A stretch of 64,000 bases of DNA from Calendula officinalis (lineage: Eukaryota > Streptophyta > Magnoliopsida > Asterales > Asteraceae). The DNA lies in contig OY970826.1 in the NCBI GenBank assembly GCA_963853835.1, forward strand, positions 75,510,929 to 75,574,928. The letters run 5' to 3'. The notes below the pieces were generated by a model, which was given only the letters and a program-made list of their open reading frames with translations, made no database searches and was not told where the DNA came from. This document shows, in pieces, positions 22,512 through 34,513 of the stretch. The translations under genes and the position numbers were made by a program. The number at the start of each line of letters is the position of its first letter. Within the stretch, counting starts at the first letter, position 1.

Positions 22512-23514
22512 TTAATTTATTAAAATCATTCCAATACTGCTAACCAAGAAGCTAAATCTTCCTACATCAAATGCTTTTGTAAAAAGATCTGCTAATTGAT
22601 TATCAGTATGAATTTTATCTACCTTGATTAATTTCTTTTCATTACAATCTCTTATAAAGTGAAATCTTATTTCAATGTGTTTTGTTTTTGAGTGTTTTAC
22701 TGGATTATTCACAATACTGATAGCACTTTGATTATCAATAAAAAAAGGAGTTTAAAGAATAGATATACCAAAGTCTAGGAGTTGATTTTGAATCCACAGA
22801 ACTTGAGCACAACAAGCAGATGCAGCTACATACTCTGCTTCAGCAGTTGATGTTGAAACATTGGTTTTTTTCTTGAATTGCCATGATACCAATCTTGATC
22901 CAAAGAATTGACATCCACCAGTAGTAGATTTCCTATCTTGGCATTCACCACCATAGTCACTATCTGTGTAGGCTATGAGTTCAAATGGTGATGCATGAAG
23001 ATACCAGAGACCAAGAGAAGGTTTTCCCTTTAAGTATCTGAAGATTCTTTTGACAGCTTGCAAGTGTAGTTCCTTAGGTCTTGCTTGATACCTGGCACAT
23101 ACACAGACACTATACATAATGTCAGGTCTTGATGCAGTTAAATACATTAAAGAACCTATCATAGATCTGTAAAGGTGTTCAACTACATCCTCCCCCTCAA
23201 CATCAGGATGTAGGTGTTTGTGAGTTTCCATTGGTGTGCTTGCACTTTTGCTGTCTTTCATTGCAAATTTCTCTAAAATGTCTCTGACATATTTAGATTG
23301 ATTGATCAAGATACCATCTGATCTTTGATTGATTTTAATGGCCGATCATGAATTCTATGAAGTTTTTAAGACCTTTTTTAGTTCATAATGAATGAAATGA
23401 ACCCCCGGATGAGGAGCAAATCTCCCCTCCCTTTTACTAAACCATGGGGAGCCCCTAGTAGCTTTAGTCCAAGAAAGAAGTTCATTGGACCCATTGAGCT
23501 CATCTTGAACTTGA
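22512..23514 (-). pseudogene. Element B reverse transcriptase end and RNase H
   Basis: This part lies beyond the element D insertion. It contains the polymerase end (SKYVRDILEKFAMKDSK), RNase H with AYTDSDYGG and STAEAEYVAAS, and the tail HSKTKHIEIRFHFIRD followed by LADLFTKAF. A frame break occurs at 22712-22752. A foreign stretch of about 130 bp sits at 23336-23466. Confidence 0.9.
23336..23466. other. ~130-bp insertion of unknown origin in element B reverse transcriptase
   Basis: Aligning A (11500-11540) with B shows B continuous up to GATTGATTT and again from GTCCAAGAAAG. The bases between are absent from A. They include runs such as CCCCCGGATGAGG and CCATGGGGAGCCCC, more GC-rich than the element. 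No clear TSD or terminal repeats are seen. Confidence 0.6.
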
Positions 23515-26202
23515 TGTAACATCCTAAAACTAGCCTAGTTGTTTTAGGTATATTTTGATATTTGAAAATATCTATTTGACCCTATGTGGAATAAATTGAC
23601 TAAATGTTAAATTGATTGTTGGACCTTTTGTCCTTTTGTGATATTTTAATCAAGGGATTAAAATATCTGTTTTCTGAAATGTTTAAATGAAAATGTGATT
23701 TTTATATCTTTGGATTCTCCTTTTAATATCGTCTCCAGAAATACTTTCGTTTTTAAAATTGGAGCCCGTTTGGTATTTTAAATAAATTAACTACGAAAGG
23801 TACTTTTGTATTGTATTTGTTTAAAAGTGAAAAAAAGGTCAAGTGGGTCCCACCCCCACCCTTGACCGGCCTTTAGAGGGGAAAACCCTCTTCTTTCTTC
23901 TTCTTCCTCATTTTCTTATCCATCTCTCCCTCTCTAACCACTCTCTAGAAAACCCCATAACCCCTCTTGTGTTCTTGAGCTCCAAGGAAGATCTTGTGCT
24001 TGTTTCTTGTCCAATCTTTAATCCAAACACGTTTTTGGAAAGCTCTTGGGTAAGCTTCAACCTACATGTGTTTATTTTCGATTCCATGATAGATGATAAA
24101 TTAGAGTTTATGTGTTCTTGAGATTTGGTTGGTGATTATGGTGTTAAATGGTATATTAGATGTTTATGCAAAGTTTGACATGTATTGTTGCTTATGTACA
24201 AGTGTTTTAGCACAAGGTACAACCTTTTTAGCATAATGTACACATGTGTGAGTGTGTGTGTGTGTGTGTTCGTGGGTGTGTGTGTGTGTGTGTTCGTGTG
24301 TGTGTGTGTGTGTGTATCAATTGTGTGGTTTTGGATTATGCTTCTAACTAGATTTAATATGGGTTTTAACGTTAATGTGGGTTGAATTAATATGTAGGAA
24401 GTGATAATATGTCAAATATGTTAGTTATGGATTATGTCAAGTTTTGGTGAGATTTGATAACTAGTGTTTGGATGATTTGGGTCAAAAGTTATATCTTATG
24501 ATTTTGAAGTAAAATAGTTGGGTTGTGATAGTTATGAACTTGTTAGATTGATTAATTAGTTATGATTTGCTAAATGGTAGATTATAGCATTTGTATTTGT
24601 GTTTGGATGTTTATAGTTAGAAATGGTTAACTAGTAAATTGGAAGTAAAATGCATGGATTGTTGGTAACTTGAACTTGATGAATTGATATATGATTATGA
24701 ATTGCCAAATGTGGTTTAATGTCATGGTAAAGTTCATTGTAGGATTAAAGAGGTAATAATTGGGCATGTTGACAATTATGTGATTTTGACCCGTTTGGGC
24801 CATTTAGTGGTAAAATGACTTAAAATAACTTGGGTTGTGAAAGTGTAAGTATTTTGTTAGAATTATGTGATTAGTAATGTCATTGGTAACATTTGGTGAA
24901 TGGCAAGTTAATGATATGATTATAGTTGTAGGAAGTATTATTGTTTAATAATCCGGTTTGACCCGTTTGGGTGTAATACTTGCAAAATGACTAGTTGACT
25001 TGTTGTGTAAGTGTAGATGGTTATGACATGTTCATATGATGGTTTAAGTGTTTGGCTATTTAGTTAGTGCAAGTGTTAGTGTTAAATGTATATTTAACAT
25101 TGTTTATAATTTGGTGGAATTATATACTAATTCGGTATTCCTTTGGTGTACAGGAATCGGGATCGTGACTCAGAAACATTAGACCTCTGAGTTCGACAAG
25201 TGGAAGTAACGGTGAGTGGATTTAATCTCCAACTTGTGTTCGGTCGCAATTGGTTCGGTATATGCATACTTGATAAAATGCAGGAAATCGTCAGACAAGA
25301 GAAGTTCACGACGCGAACTTTAGTTCGCGATCGTGAAGTCGGTCCAGAGAAAATGGTTTGCCATCGCGAAGAGTTCACGACCAGAGTTCACGTCGCTAAC
25401 TCTAGTTCGCGATCGTGAACTAGAGTTAGCGATCGGGAAATCTGTTGTGACGTTTTTCGCGGTGTTCTTCGTACCTAGTCTACTTGTTATGTATGCCTAG
25501 TGTTAGGGGATACCATACATGACCTTGGGCACTAGGTGAAGAGACTTGGCTTGATTGCAAGCAACAACTCGGTGTGTTGGTTAGCCGAGGCTCGGTGTGT
25601 GGTAATCCGAGGTTTGAGAAGTCACTGCGCTGGGCATCGGGTGTCGACTAAAGGGTATCCGACCTTACCTGTATTTGTTGCATGGTCAAAGGGAGGGAGT
25701 TGCCCGGGTCTTGGGCACGAAACGCTATCGGTTACCGTGGTTTGGCCGACCATGGTTTAAGGCTCCGGCAGGACCCCGATCTTCTCGAACAAACAGTGTT
25801 TTCCCCAACCGGAGATGTTTTAGAACTTCCGTGTTTTAGTGGACGGTGATACGTAGTTCTGTGGCCTTTAGACCGTAGGGATGTCTATGCTAGCTTGTTG
25901 GGCTTTGCAGAATTTGCAGATTTTGTTCATTCACTTAGCTTTGTGCTAATCCCTCCCTCGTTGAATATTTTCAGGTTGACCGGTGCTTTGGACGGGATGA
26001 TTGACCAAGCTCAGTTTGTTATGTTTTGAAAAATGAGCCATGTCATATAAGTGACACCGTTTTGTATTGTTTAAGTAATGTTCATTTTGGAAGCTTATTG
26101 TGGGACCTTGTTTGTAAACTAAACTAAACTAACCTAGAGGATAACCTAATCGCCTTCGGGCATTTAAAAAAAAAAACGCTTCCTAAATTTTGCGGTGTTA
26201 CA
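23515..26202 (+). repeat. Element D 5' LTR
   Basis: 2688 bp, paired with 29178-31869. It includes an interrupted TG repeat at 24246-24315 and a CG-rich palindromic block at 25308-25436. Short open frames inside it are also present in the other LTR and in the related solo LTR but show no coding features. Confidence 0.95.
25396..25429. repeat. Perfect inverted repeat in element D 5' LTR
   Basis: CTAACTCTAGTTC, loop GCGATCGT, GAACTAGAGTTAG: 13-bp arms and an 8-nt loop. The same structure lies at 31058-31091 and, with changed bases, at 42048-42083. Confidence 0.95.
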
Positions 26203-26205
26203 ACT

Positions 26206-26217
26206 TGGTATCAGAGC
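26206..26217 (+). other. Element D primer-binding site
   Basis: TGGTATCAGAGC, three bases after the LTR end, complementary to the 3' end of initiator methionine tRNA. Confidence 0.92.
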
Positions 26218-26397
26218 TTCGGTTTGGCGATGGATACACGGGGTTGGTGTTCCATTCCCAAATCGTGGCTCAAGTTTGGTCAAGCATTCCGGACGTGCGG
26301 GATTAGAGCAAATGTGAATGAAGTTAGTTTATAGTTAGTATGTAGTTACTAACGATTTAAACTAAGCTTTCGTGAGATGTTGTGTTTTGCTACAGAT

Positions 26398-27147
26398 ATG
26401 ACGGATAAAGAGAACCCGACCCCCTTGACCCCAGAAAAAGTTGCTACCTCAAGTAACAATGTGGAGACTGACCGGGAAGCACATATAAAGGCGTTGGAAA
26501 ACGAAGTGCAAGAGTTGAGAAATCAGGTACAACAACAACAACGGTTAATCAAAGGAATGACACCATCGATCCTCGCCCCATTGCTTCTTACTCTCCCGTC
26601 AACACAACCACTAGCAAATTATCCATTTCCGCCACAAATGAACCAACCCTCTCCACCTCAGATAAATCATCCACTACCACCTCAGGGACTTTACCCATAC
26701 CCACCCTTGGAAATCCCGTCACATCTAGAGTTAGGGTACCAAGGTGCCCATAAACCACCGGGAAATATGAGTCGTAAACAGACTGTTCGTGGATCAGGTC
26801 AGAAGAACCCGTGGTGCCGTAAATGTAAGTCCGCTCATTCAGGGACGTGCACAACCCAGACCATGAAGTGCGTTAAATGTGGCCACTTTGGGCACAAGGG
26901 TATGGATTGTGAGTTTCCACGGGTTGTGTGTTGGAATTGTCAAAGTGAGGGACATGAAAACAGTAAATGTCCTTTGAAAAAGAAAATGGATTATGGGTCA
27001 AGTGCGGTGGTGGTCGGGGAATCTTCATCAACGGTAGAAAGGAAAAGAAAGAGTGCTGACGTCACTGACCGTGATAGCTCGGGTATGTTTTTTTATAAAC
27101 TCAATACTTGTGTTTATGTAGGATTGTTAATTGAGAAGATTGCTTAG
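26398..27147 (+). CDS. Element D Gag fragment with three zinc knuckles
   Basis: From ATG 26398 (an upstream in-frame ATG lies at 26377) the protein has a short coiled coil (HIKALENEVQELRNQVQQQQ), a proline-rich stretch (about residues 65-125), then CRKCKSAHSGTC, CVKCGHFGHKGMDC and CWNCQSEGHENSKC. The last two fit CX2CX4HX4C; the first is the shorter CX2CX3HX3C form. The central capsid domain of Gypsy Gag is missing, and the frame ends before any protease. The knuckles would bind RNA in a Gag particle. It may act only with a partner element. Confidence 0.85.
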   Translation: MTDKENPTPLTPEKVATSSNNVETDREAHIKALENEVQELRNQVQQQQRLIKGMTPSILAPLLLTLPSTQPLANYPFPPQMNQPSPPQINHPLPPQGLYPYPPLEIPSHLELGYQGAHKPPGNMSRKQTVRGSGQKNPWCRKCKSAHSGTCTTQTMKCVKCGHFGHKGMDCEFPRVVCWNCQSEGHENSKCPLKKKMDYGSSAVVVGESSSTVERKRKSADVTDRDSSGMFFYKLNTCVYVGLLIEKIA

Positions 27148-29159
27148 TTAAGGATTTGTGAAATGTTGTGATGAACTGAACTGCTTACCCTCGGTGTGTT
27201 ATGTCACTTGAATTAGAATAAGTGATTGCTTGTTGATTTGGGATACATCTTATGTGTTAGGAGTGTTGTAAATATGAGGGATGTATGCTTACATGTTCCT
27301 TTTGTTGAAACCTGGACTAAGTTTAGAGTGATATGATGTATGGATTAGTCTAGTTAATAAAAGTGATAAAAGATTGCTTCTTTTCTTGTTTGTTGGGACA
27401 CACATAGTGTCTCGGTGGTTAAAGTTTCTTGTTTCCATATTGTGAAAATTGGTGATTAGTTGACTGTAATTGTTTGTTTGTTCCTTCACTTTAGGAGAAG
27501 CGAAGAGAATCGGTTGTATGTCGGTTTCGGTCACAACATATGTGACCATGGATGGAATTGTATGCGTGAATTGAATAGTCCAAGTAGGACTAGTGTTTGT
27601 TATGTGAAAAGTGAAATTTTAGTGTGACATGTCGGGTCACATGTAGTGACTTGTATAGTGAGAATCAGAAATGTTTGTGCAATGTGGACAAATTGATGTT
27701 TGCTTTTGTTATAGACAGTAATTGTGGCAGATAGTCAGTGATAAATGTTGGAATGACCTGAAATGTTTTGATGCAAACCTGATTGGTTTTCTATGTTGAA
27801 TTTGGATTCTGAAAAGTGACTAATGAACTGTATGTGTAGATTATTTTGAATTGACTGGTGATAGAAATAATTGAAGATAAAGGAGACTGTTAAATGATTT
27901 GCGTTGATTATGAAGTTATTTGAGAAGAATTTGAAAATGTGACTTACACTTAAATCTAGTGTTTAGATTTAAATGATTATATTGAAATGATATATGTTAA
28001 TAAATTGATCATAGTTTGAATTGGTAATTTTAAAATTACTCAAGGTGATGATGATGTCTTATTGATTGCAATAAAGGTGGTTTATGCTTAACTGTGAATT
28101 GAATTGACGAAGAGTATCATGTTATTTGGATGTTGATAAGTAAGAGTTAAGGACTAGTTGAATTGTGATTGAGTGACTGGAAGTCTAAGTAAAAGTTGAC
28201 ATGTAATTGAAAATGCTTATTAGTCATCACATGAGTTTGACATGTTAATGAACTGTGAATTGTATGTTTGAAATAGTTATGATAAATTTCTCAATGTTGA
28301 CCCGTTAAAGGTAATTAGTGTCAAGTCTTGATTGGATGCATTTAGTTGCTAGACCTTGATTATGATGATAATTGTTGTTAACTGTATAAGTTGGTTTGTT
28401 AAATACTTTAACATGTTATGGATGTAATAAGACAATTTTTGGATAATAAAACTTGTTTTGATCTGTTAGGTCACAGGTATGACTAACTGGGTATGAAATA
28501 TGTTGCTATTTGTATTGCCAGGATTGTAATGAAATTGTGGGGTAGACTTGAATTGTGTAGACTCCGACTTGTTTTGTCAAAACGTGCAACTTGACTTTGT
28601 AAAGTTTGTCATCCTTGTAATATGGCTAGTTACGCATAAAATAGTTGGCGATTGATTGAAGTATTGTTAGCTAAGGACTTTGATAGAGTCATGATGAATT
28701 GCTTGATTTTGACCAGTTCGTGCCTAGTATGCAAAAAAAATAAAAAAACTTGATGTGACTTTATGTTATGAAAGGGTAGTTTTGAGAATTAAATGATTAA
28801 GACCGGTAATTTTGAATTGGAAATTCTTAAAATTGTGGGTCGTTTAACGAGTTAAATTGTGCAAAATTGTAAATTTTGATAGAATAAAGAAGAAAAACAG
28901 GTAGGTATTTGAGACTTGAAATAATTGTGTGACCTTGTGTATGGAAATTATGTTGTAACTTATGCTAGTTGATTGACTTTTATGACATGAGGAATGTTAT
29001 CTTGTTATGAACGGTAAATGCTATATGGATTGTATGACTAATTGGATGCGATTTTGTTTGAACATGTATACGTGGAAGTGATTGAAATGGAGTCGTAAAC
29101 TTATTGTGATAAATGCTTGCTAATTGGATTTTGTTGTTGGATTCCGGGGACGGAATCCT
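27148..29159. other. Element D non-coding interior
   Basis: 2 kb of AT-rich sequence with no frame that looks coding. It occupies the place where pol would be in an autonomous element. Confidence 0.7.
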
Positions 29160-29177
29160 CTTTAAGGAGGGTAGAGT

Positions 29178-31869
29178 TGTAACATCCTAAAACTAGCCTA
29201 GTTGTTTTAGGTATATTTTGATATTTGAAAATATCTATTTGACCCTATGTGGAATAAATTGACTAAATGTTAAATTGATTGTTGGACCTTTTGTCCTTTT
29301 GTGATATTTTAATCAAGGGATTAAAATATCTGTTTTCTGAAATGTTTAAATGAAAATGTGATTTTTATATCTTTGGATTCTCCTTTTAATATCGTCTCCA
29401 GAAATACTTTCGTTTTTAAAATTGGAGCCCGTTTGGTATTTTAAATAAATTAACTACGAAAGGGACTTTTGTATTGTATTTGTTTAAAAGTGAAAAAAAA
29501 AAGTCAAGTGGGTCCCACCCCCACCCTTGACCGGCCTTTAGAGGGGAAAACCCTCTTCTTTCTTCTTCTTCCTCATTTTCTTATCCATCTCTCCCTCTCT
29601 AACCTCTCTCTAGAAAACCCCATAACCCCTCTTGTGTTCTTGAGCTCCAAGGAAGATCTTGTGCTTGTTTCTTGTCCAATCTTTAATCCGAACACGTTTT
29701 TGGAAAGCTCTTGAGGTAAGCTTCAACCTATATGTGTTTATTTTCGATTCCATGATAGATGATAAATTAGGGTTTATGTGTTCTTGAGATTTGGTTGGTG
29801 ATTATGGTGTTAAATGGTATATTAGATGTTTATGCAAAGTTTGACATGTATTGTTGCTTATGTACAAGTGTTTTAGCACAAGGTACAACCTTTTTAGCAT
29901 AATGTACACATGTGTGAGTGTGTGTGTGTGTGTGTTCGTGGGTGTGTGTGTGTGTGTGTTCGTGTGTGTGTGTGTGTATCAGTTGTGTGGTTTTGGATTA
30001 TGCTTCTAACTAGATTTAATATGGGTTTTAACGTTAATGTGGGTTGAATTAATATGTAGGAAGTGATAATATGTCAAATATGTTAGTTATGGATTATGTC
30101 AAGTTTTGGTGAGATTTGATAACTAGTGTTTGGATGATTTGGGTCAAAAGTTATATCTTATGATTTTGAAGTAAAATAGTTGGGTTGTGATAGTTATGAA
30201 CTTGTTAGATTGATTAATTAGTTATGATTTGCTAAATGGTAGATTATAGCATTTGTATTTGTGTTTGGATGTTTATAGTTAGAAATGGTTAACTAGTAAA
30301 TTGGAAGTAAAATGCATGGATTGTTGGTAACTTGAACTTGATGAATTGATATATGATTATGAATTGCCAAATGTGGTTTAATGTCATGGTAAAGTTCATT
30401 GTAGGATTAAAGAGGTAATAATTGGGCATGTTGACAATTATGTGATTTTGACCCGTTTGGGCCATTTAGTGGTAAAATGACTTAAAATAACTTGGGTTGT
30501 GAAAGTGTAAGTATTTTGTTAGAATTATGTGATTAGTAATGTCATTGGTAACATTTGGTGAATGGCAAGTTAATGATATGATTATAGTTGTAGGAAGTAT
30601 TATTGTTTAATAATCCGGTTTAACCCGTTTGGGTGTAATACTTGCAAAATGACTAGTTGACTTGTTGTGTAAGTGTAGATGGTTATGACATGTTCATATG
30701 ATGGTTTAAGTGTTTGGCTATTTAGTTAGTGCAAGTGTTAGTGTTAAATGTATATTTAACATTGTTTATAATTTGGTGGAATTATATACTAATTCGGTAT
30801 TCCTTTGGTGTACAGGAATCGGGATCGTGACTCAGAAACATTAGACCTCTGAGTTCGACAAGTGGAAGTAACGGTGAGTGGATTTAATCTCCAACTTGAG
30901 TTCGGTCGCAATTGGTTCGGTATATGCATACTTGATAAAATGCAGGAAATCGTCAGACAAGAGAAGTTCACGACGCGAACTTTAGTTCGCGATCGTGAAG
31001 TCGGTCCAGAGAAAATGGTTTGCCATCGCGAAGAGTTAACGACCAGAGTTCACGTCGCTAACTCTAGTTCGCGATCGTGAACTAGAGTTAGCGATCGGGA
31101 AATCTGTTGTGACGTTTTTCGCGGTGTTCTTCGTACCTAGTCTACTTGTTATGTATGCCTAGTGTTAGGGGATACCATACATGACCTTGGGCACTAGGTG
31201 AAGAGACTTGGCTTGATTGCAAGCAACAACTCGGTGTGTTGGTTAGCCGAGGCTCGGTGTGTGGTAATCCGAGGTTTGAGAAGTCACTGCGCTGGGCATC
31301 GGGTGTCGACTAAAGGGTATCCGACCTTACCTGTATTTGTTGCATGGTCAAAGGGATGGAGTTGCCCGGGTCTTGGGCACGAAATGCTGTCGGTTACCGT
31401 GGTTTGGCCGACCATGGTTTAAGGCTCCGGCAGGACCCCGATCTTCTCGAACAAACAGTGTTTTCCCCAACCGGAGATGTTTTAGAACTTCCGTGTTTTA
31501 GTGGACGGTGATACGTAGTTCTGTGGCCTTTAGACCGTAGGGATGTCTATGCTAGCTTGTTGGGCTTTGCAGAATTTGCAGATTTTGTTCATTCACTTAG
31601 CTTTGTGCTAATCCCTCCCTCGTTGAATCTTTTCAGGTTGACCGGTGCTTTGGACGGGATGATTGACCAAGCTCAGTTTGTTATGTTTTGAAAAATGAGC
31701 CATGTCGTATAAGTGACACCGTTTTGTATTGTTTAAGTAATGTTCATTTTGGAAGCTTATTGTGGGACCTTGTTTGTAAACTAAACTAAACTAAACTAAC
31801 CTAGAGGATAACCTAATCGCCTTCGGGCATTTAAAAAAAAAAACGCTTCCTAAATTTTGCGGTGTTACA
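29178..31869 (+). repeat. Element D 3' LTR
   Basis: 2692 bp, nearly identical to 23515-26202; differences include a 4-bp CTAA-type gain near the end and length changes in the TG repeat. Confidence 0.95.
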
Positions 31870-33384
31870 CTTGATCTGCATCAGCTCTTCAAATTCTTTG
31901 CACAGTAGATCATTTGTTGATCCGAAGATGATATCATCTACATATATTTGGACCAGTAGTATATCATCTTTGACCTTTCTTGTGAACAATGTTTTGTCAA
32001 TGGCACCTCTCTAGAAATTGTTCTTTAGTAAGTATGAAGACAATGTGTCATACCAAGCTCTTGGTGTCTGATGAAGACCATATAGAGCTTTGTCTAGCTT
32101 GTACACATAGTCATCATGTTCTGGATCTTCAAAACCTGGAGGTTGACAGACATACACTTCTTCTTCAATTTTCCCATAAAGGAAAGCACTTTTCACATCC
32201 ATTTGGTAGACTTTAAACTTCTTGTATGAAGCATATGCCAGAAATATTCTTATTGCTTCAATTCTGGCAACAGGTGCATATACCTCATCATAATCAATGC
32301 CTTCTTCTTGTGTGTATCCTTGGGCTACAAGTCTTGCTTTGTTTTTAATCACTATACCTCTTTCATCTTTCTTGTTTCTGAAGATCCATCTTGATCCAAT
32401 GGCTCTTTTTCCTTTTGGTAGAGGTACAAGAGTCCATACAGCTTGTAATTTGAATTGAAGAAGTTCTTCTTGCATTGCTATGATCCAGTTTGAATCTTTC
32501 ATAGCTTGTTGAATCTTCTTAGGTTCTTCATGTGACAGAAAACATTCATACATGCATTCATTAGATATTAAACTTATGTTACAAACATTTGAATTTAATG
32601 AAAAATTAAATTTGCTTCTTGTCTGCATGTTTGAATTGACATCACTTAGGACTAAGTCCAAAGGATGATACTTTTCAGTTCTGGTTCCTGGAACTTTGTC
32701 AACAGTAATTTGAGTATCTAGATTTGACTCCTTGGATTCAGGAATTTGTGCATCTGTCCATGTTTCTTCTTGATTGTTTGTATTTTGTGGAGATTCTTCA
32801 TTGCTACTGGTGTCAGTAGTAACATTTTCTTCATTGACCTCAGGTGGGTCATTTTTGTTACTGACATCATTGTTGTGTAGATCATCATCAAAACTCTGAG
32901 GTTCAGAGTTACTACTGGGATCAGTAGTATCTTCAGAGTTGGTGATGTTACTGGTGTCAATGAAACTAGGGTTATTAGAGTTACTACTGTCCTCAGTATC
33001 AACTGTGGGATCAGTATTAACTAAGATATATTTTATTATTTCTTGCCTTTCACCTGATGATGGTCCTCCTTGTTGGCTTTGATTGTTTGAATCTCCTGTA
33101 TTATACACATAATTAACATCAAAAGATTTGGTTAGATTATCAATGTTAAACAACCAATCTGGACCATTTCCTTGTTCATTCATCAGATTTTCACTAAAGG
33201 ATGCATTTACACTTTCTTCAATGATCCTTAGCCTTTTGTTGAATACTCTGTAGGATTTGCTTTGAGTTGAATATCCTACAAATATTCATTCATCTGCTTT
33301 GCAGTCAAACTTACCAATTTGTTCTCTTGTAATTAAAATAGTACAAGGACAACCAAATGATTTTAAGAAACTTATTGATGGTTT
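31870..33384 (-). pseudogene. Element B reverse transcriptase, N-terminal part, and linker
   Basis: The frame 33183-32011 carries the T/D/S-rich linker and the polymerase blocks (WIIAMQEELLQF, RLVAQGYTQEEGIDYDE, YQMDVKSAFLYG). It ends at an in-frame TAG after YLLKNNF, where A has a K codon. The YVDD box is still encoded at 31944-31933, just before element D interrupts the gene. The stretch to 33384 is the frame-shifted integrase C-terminus. Confidence 0.9.
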
Positions 33385-34080
33385 TCATTTATTGAAAAGT
33401 TCATAAGGTGTTTTAAAGTGAGGCTTAACTATTAATACTCTGTTCTGAACATAACAAGCAGTATTAACAGCTTCAGCCCAAAAAGTTATTGGTAATTTTG
33501 AATCTGCAAGCATAGATCTGGCTGCTTCAATGATGGTTCTATTTCTTCTTTCAGCTACACCATTTTTTTGTGGAGTTCTCGGTGAGCTGTACTGCCTGTC
33601 AATGCCCTTAAGATCACAGAAATCAATTAGATTAGTATTTTTAAATTCTGTTCCATTGTCACATCTAATTGCTTTCACTTTGAGATCTCTTGTATTTTCC
33701 ATCTTTACAATCAGATTCTTTATAATTTCACTTGTTTCATCTGTGGTCCTAAGAAAGAAGACCCAAGTATACCTGGAGAAATCATCAGTAATAACAAGGC
33801 AGTATTGTTTCTTTCAAATACTCATTACATTTGTAGGTCCAAAAAGGTCCATATGTAAGAGCTGCAAAGGATTAGAAATAGAATTGATTGCTTTGGTCTT
33901 ATGAGAAGTCTTGTGTTGTTTACCTTTTAGGCAGGCAACACAATGATGATCACACATAAATTCTTTTTGTGGTAGACAAACTACCAAATTCTTTTTGACT
34001 AAATTGTTCATATTTTTAAAATTTGTGTGACACATCCTTCTATGCCAGAGTTCTGATTCATTTTTTTTGCCTTAGATATA
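33385..34080 (-). pseudogene. Element B integrase
   Basis: Frames 34035-33814 and 33702-33385 encode the zinc domain (MCDHHCVACLKGKQHKTSH), the first catalytic D (LHMDLFGP), the second (IRCDNGTEFKN) and the catalytic E (KNGVAERRNR). The part between them is out of frame. Confidence 0.88.
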
Positions 34081-34499
34081 AAACAGTTGATCTCATTTGA
34101 AGAAATGAGTTCTCCCCCTATATCCAAGCAATACACATTGTTTCACCCTGGTGTTCTTAAAACAACAAATTTTTCATCTAAAATAAAATCAGGAGAAAGA
34201 ATGATGCACTCTACATCTGTAAAAAGAATTTTGTTCTTCTTATCACAGACTTGTGAGACACTGACCAGATTATATTTAAGCTCAGCAACGTAAAATACAT
34301 CATCAAAAGTGATCTTACCATTTGATACTGTACCTTTACCAGTAATCTTACCACCTCTTGGATTTTCTCCAAAAGCCACATATCCTCCTTCAAAAGACTT
34401 GAAATCTCTAAGGATTTGAAGATTTCCAGTCATGTGTCTAGAGCATCCACTATCAATATGCCATGTTCTACCTTCTTCAGGGATCTGAATGCTCTGCAC
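34081..34499 (-). pseudogene. Element B protease
   Basis: Residues WHIDSGCSRHMTG give the catalytic site, followed by GGYVAFGENPRGGKITGKG and FDDVFYVAELKYNLVSVSQ. The last stretch is intact here but split by element C in A. As in A, this frame opens with a GTG after an acceptor-like TATGTGCAG. Confidence 0.9.
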
Positions 34500-34513
34500 A
34501 TAAAGTAAAAGGA

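Larger units (their letters stand above)
23515..31869 (+). mobile_element. Element D: Gypsy-type gag-only LTR retrotransposon nested in B
   Basis: The 2688-bp and 2692-bp LTRs begin TGTAACATCC and end GGTGTTACA, with TSD CTTGA at 23510-23514 and 31870-31874. A primer-binding site follows the left LTR and a purine-rich AAGGAGGGTAGAGT precedes the right one. The internal region is only about 2975 bp and encodes a zinc-knuckle Gag fragment; no pol is visible. The LTRs differ at roughly 16 positions counted by eye (about 0.6%). Long LTRs with TGTAACA/TGTTACA ends and triple knuckles suggest a Gypsy Tekay/Retand-like parent (inference). Confidence 0.93.

Noticed and set aside
24185..24385. Open frame rich in V and C across the TG repeat
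   Set aside because: It is a by-product of the (TG)n microsatellite in the LTR.
25536..25760. An open frame of 74 codons in the LTR of D, present again at 31198-31422
   Set aside because: The repetition comes only from the two LTRs. The residues match no known domain, and the related solo LTR does not keep it as a clear frame.
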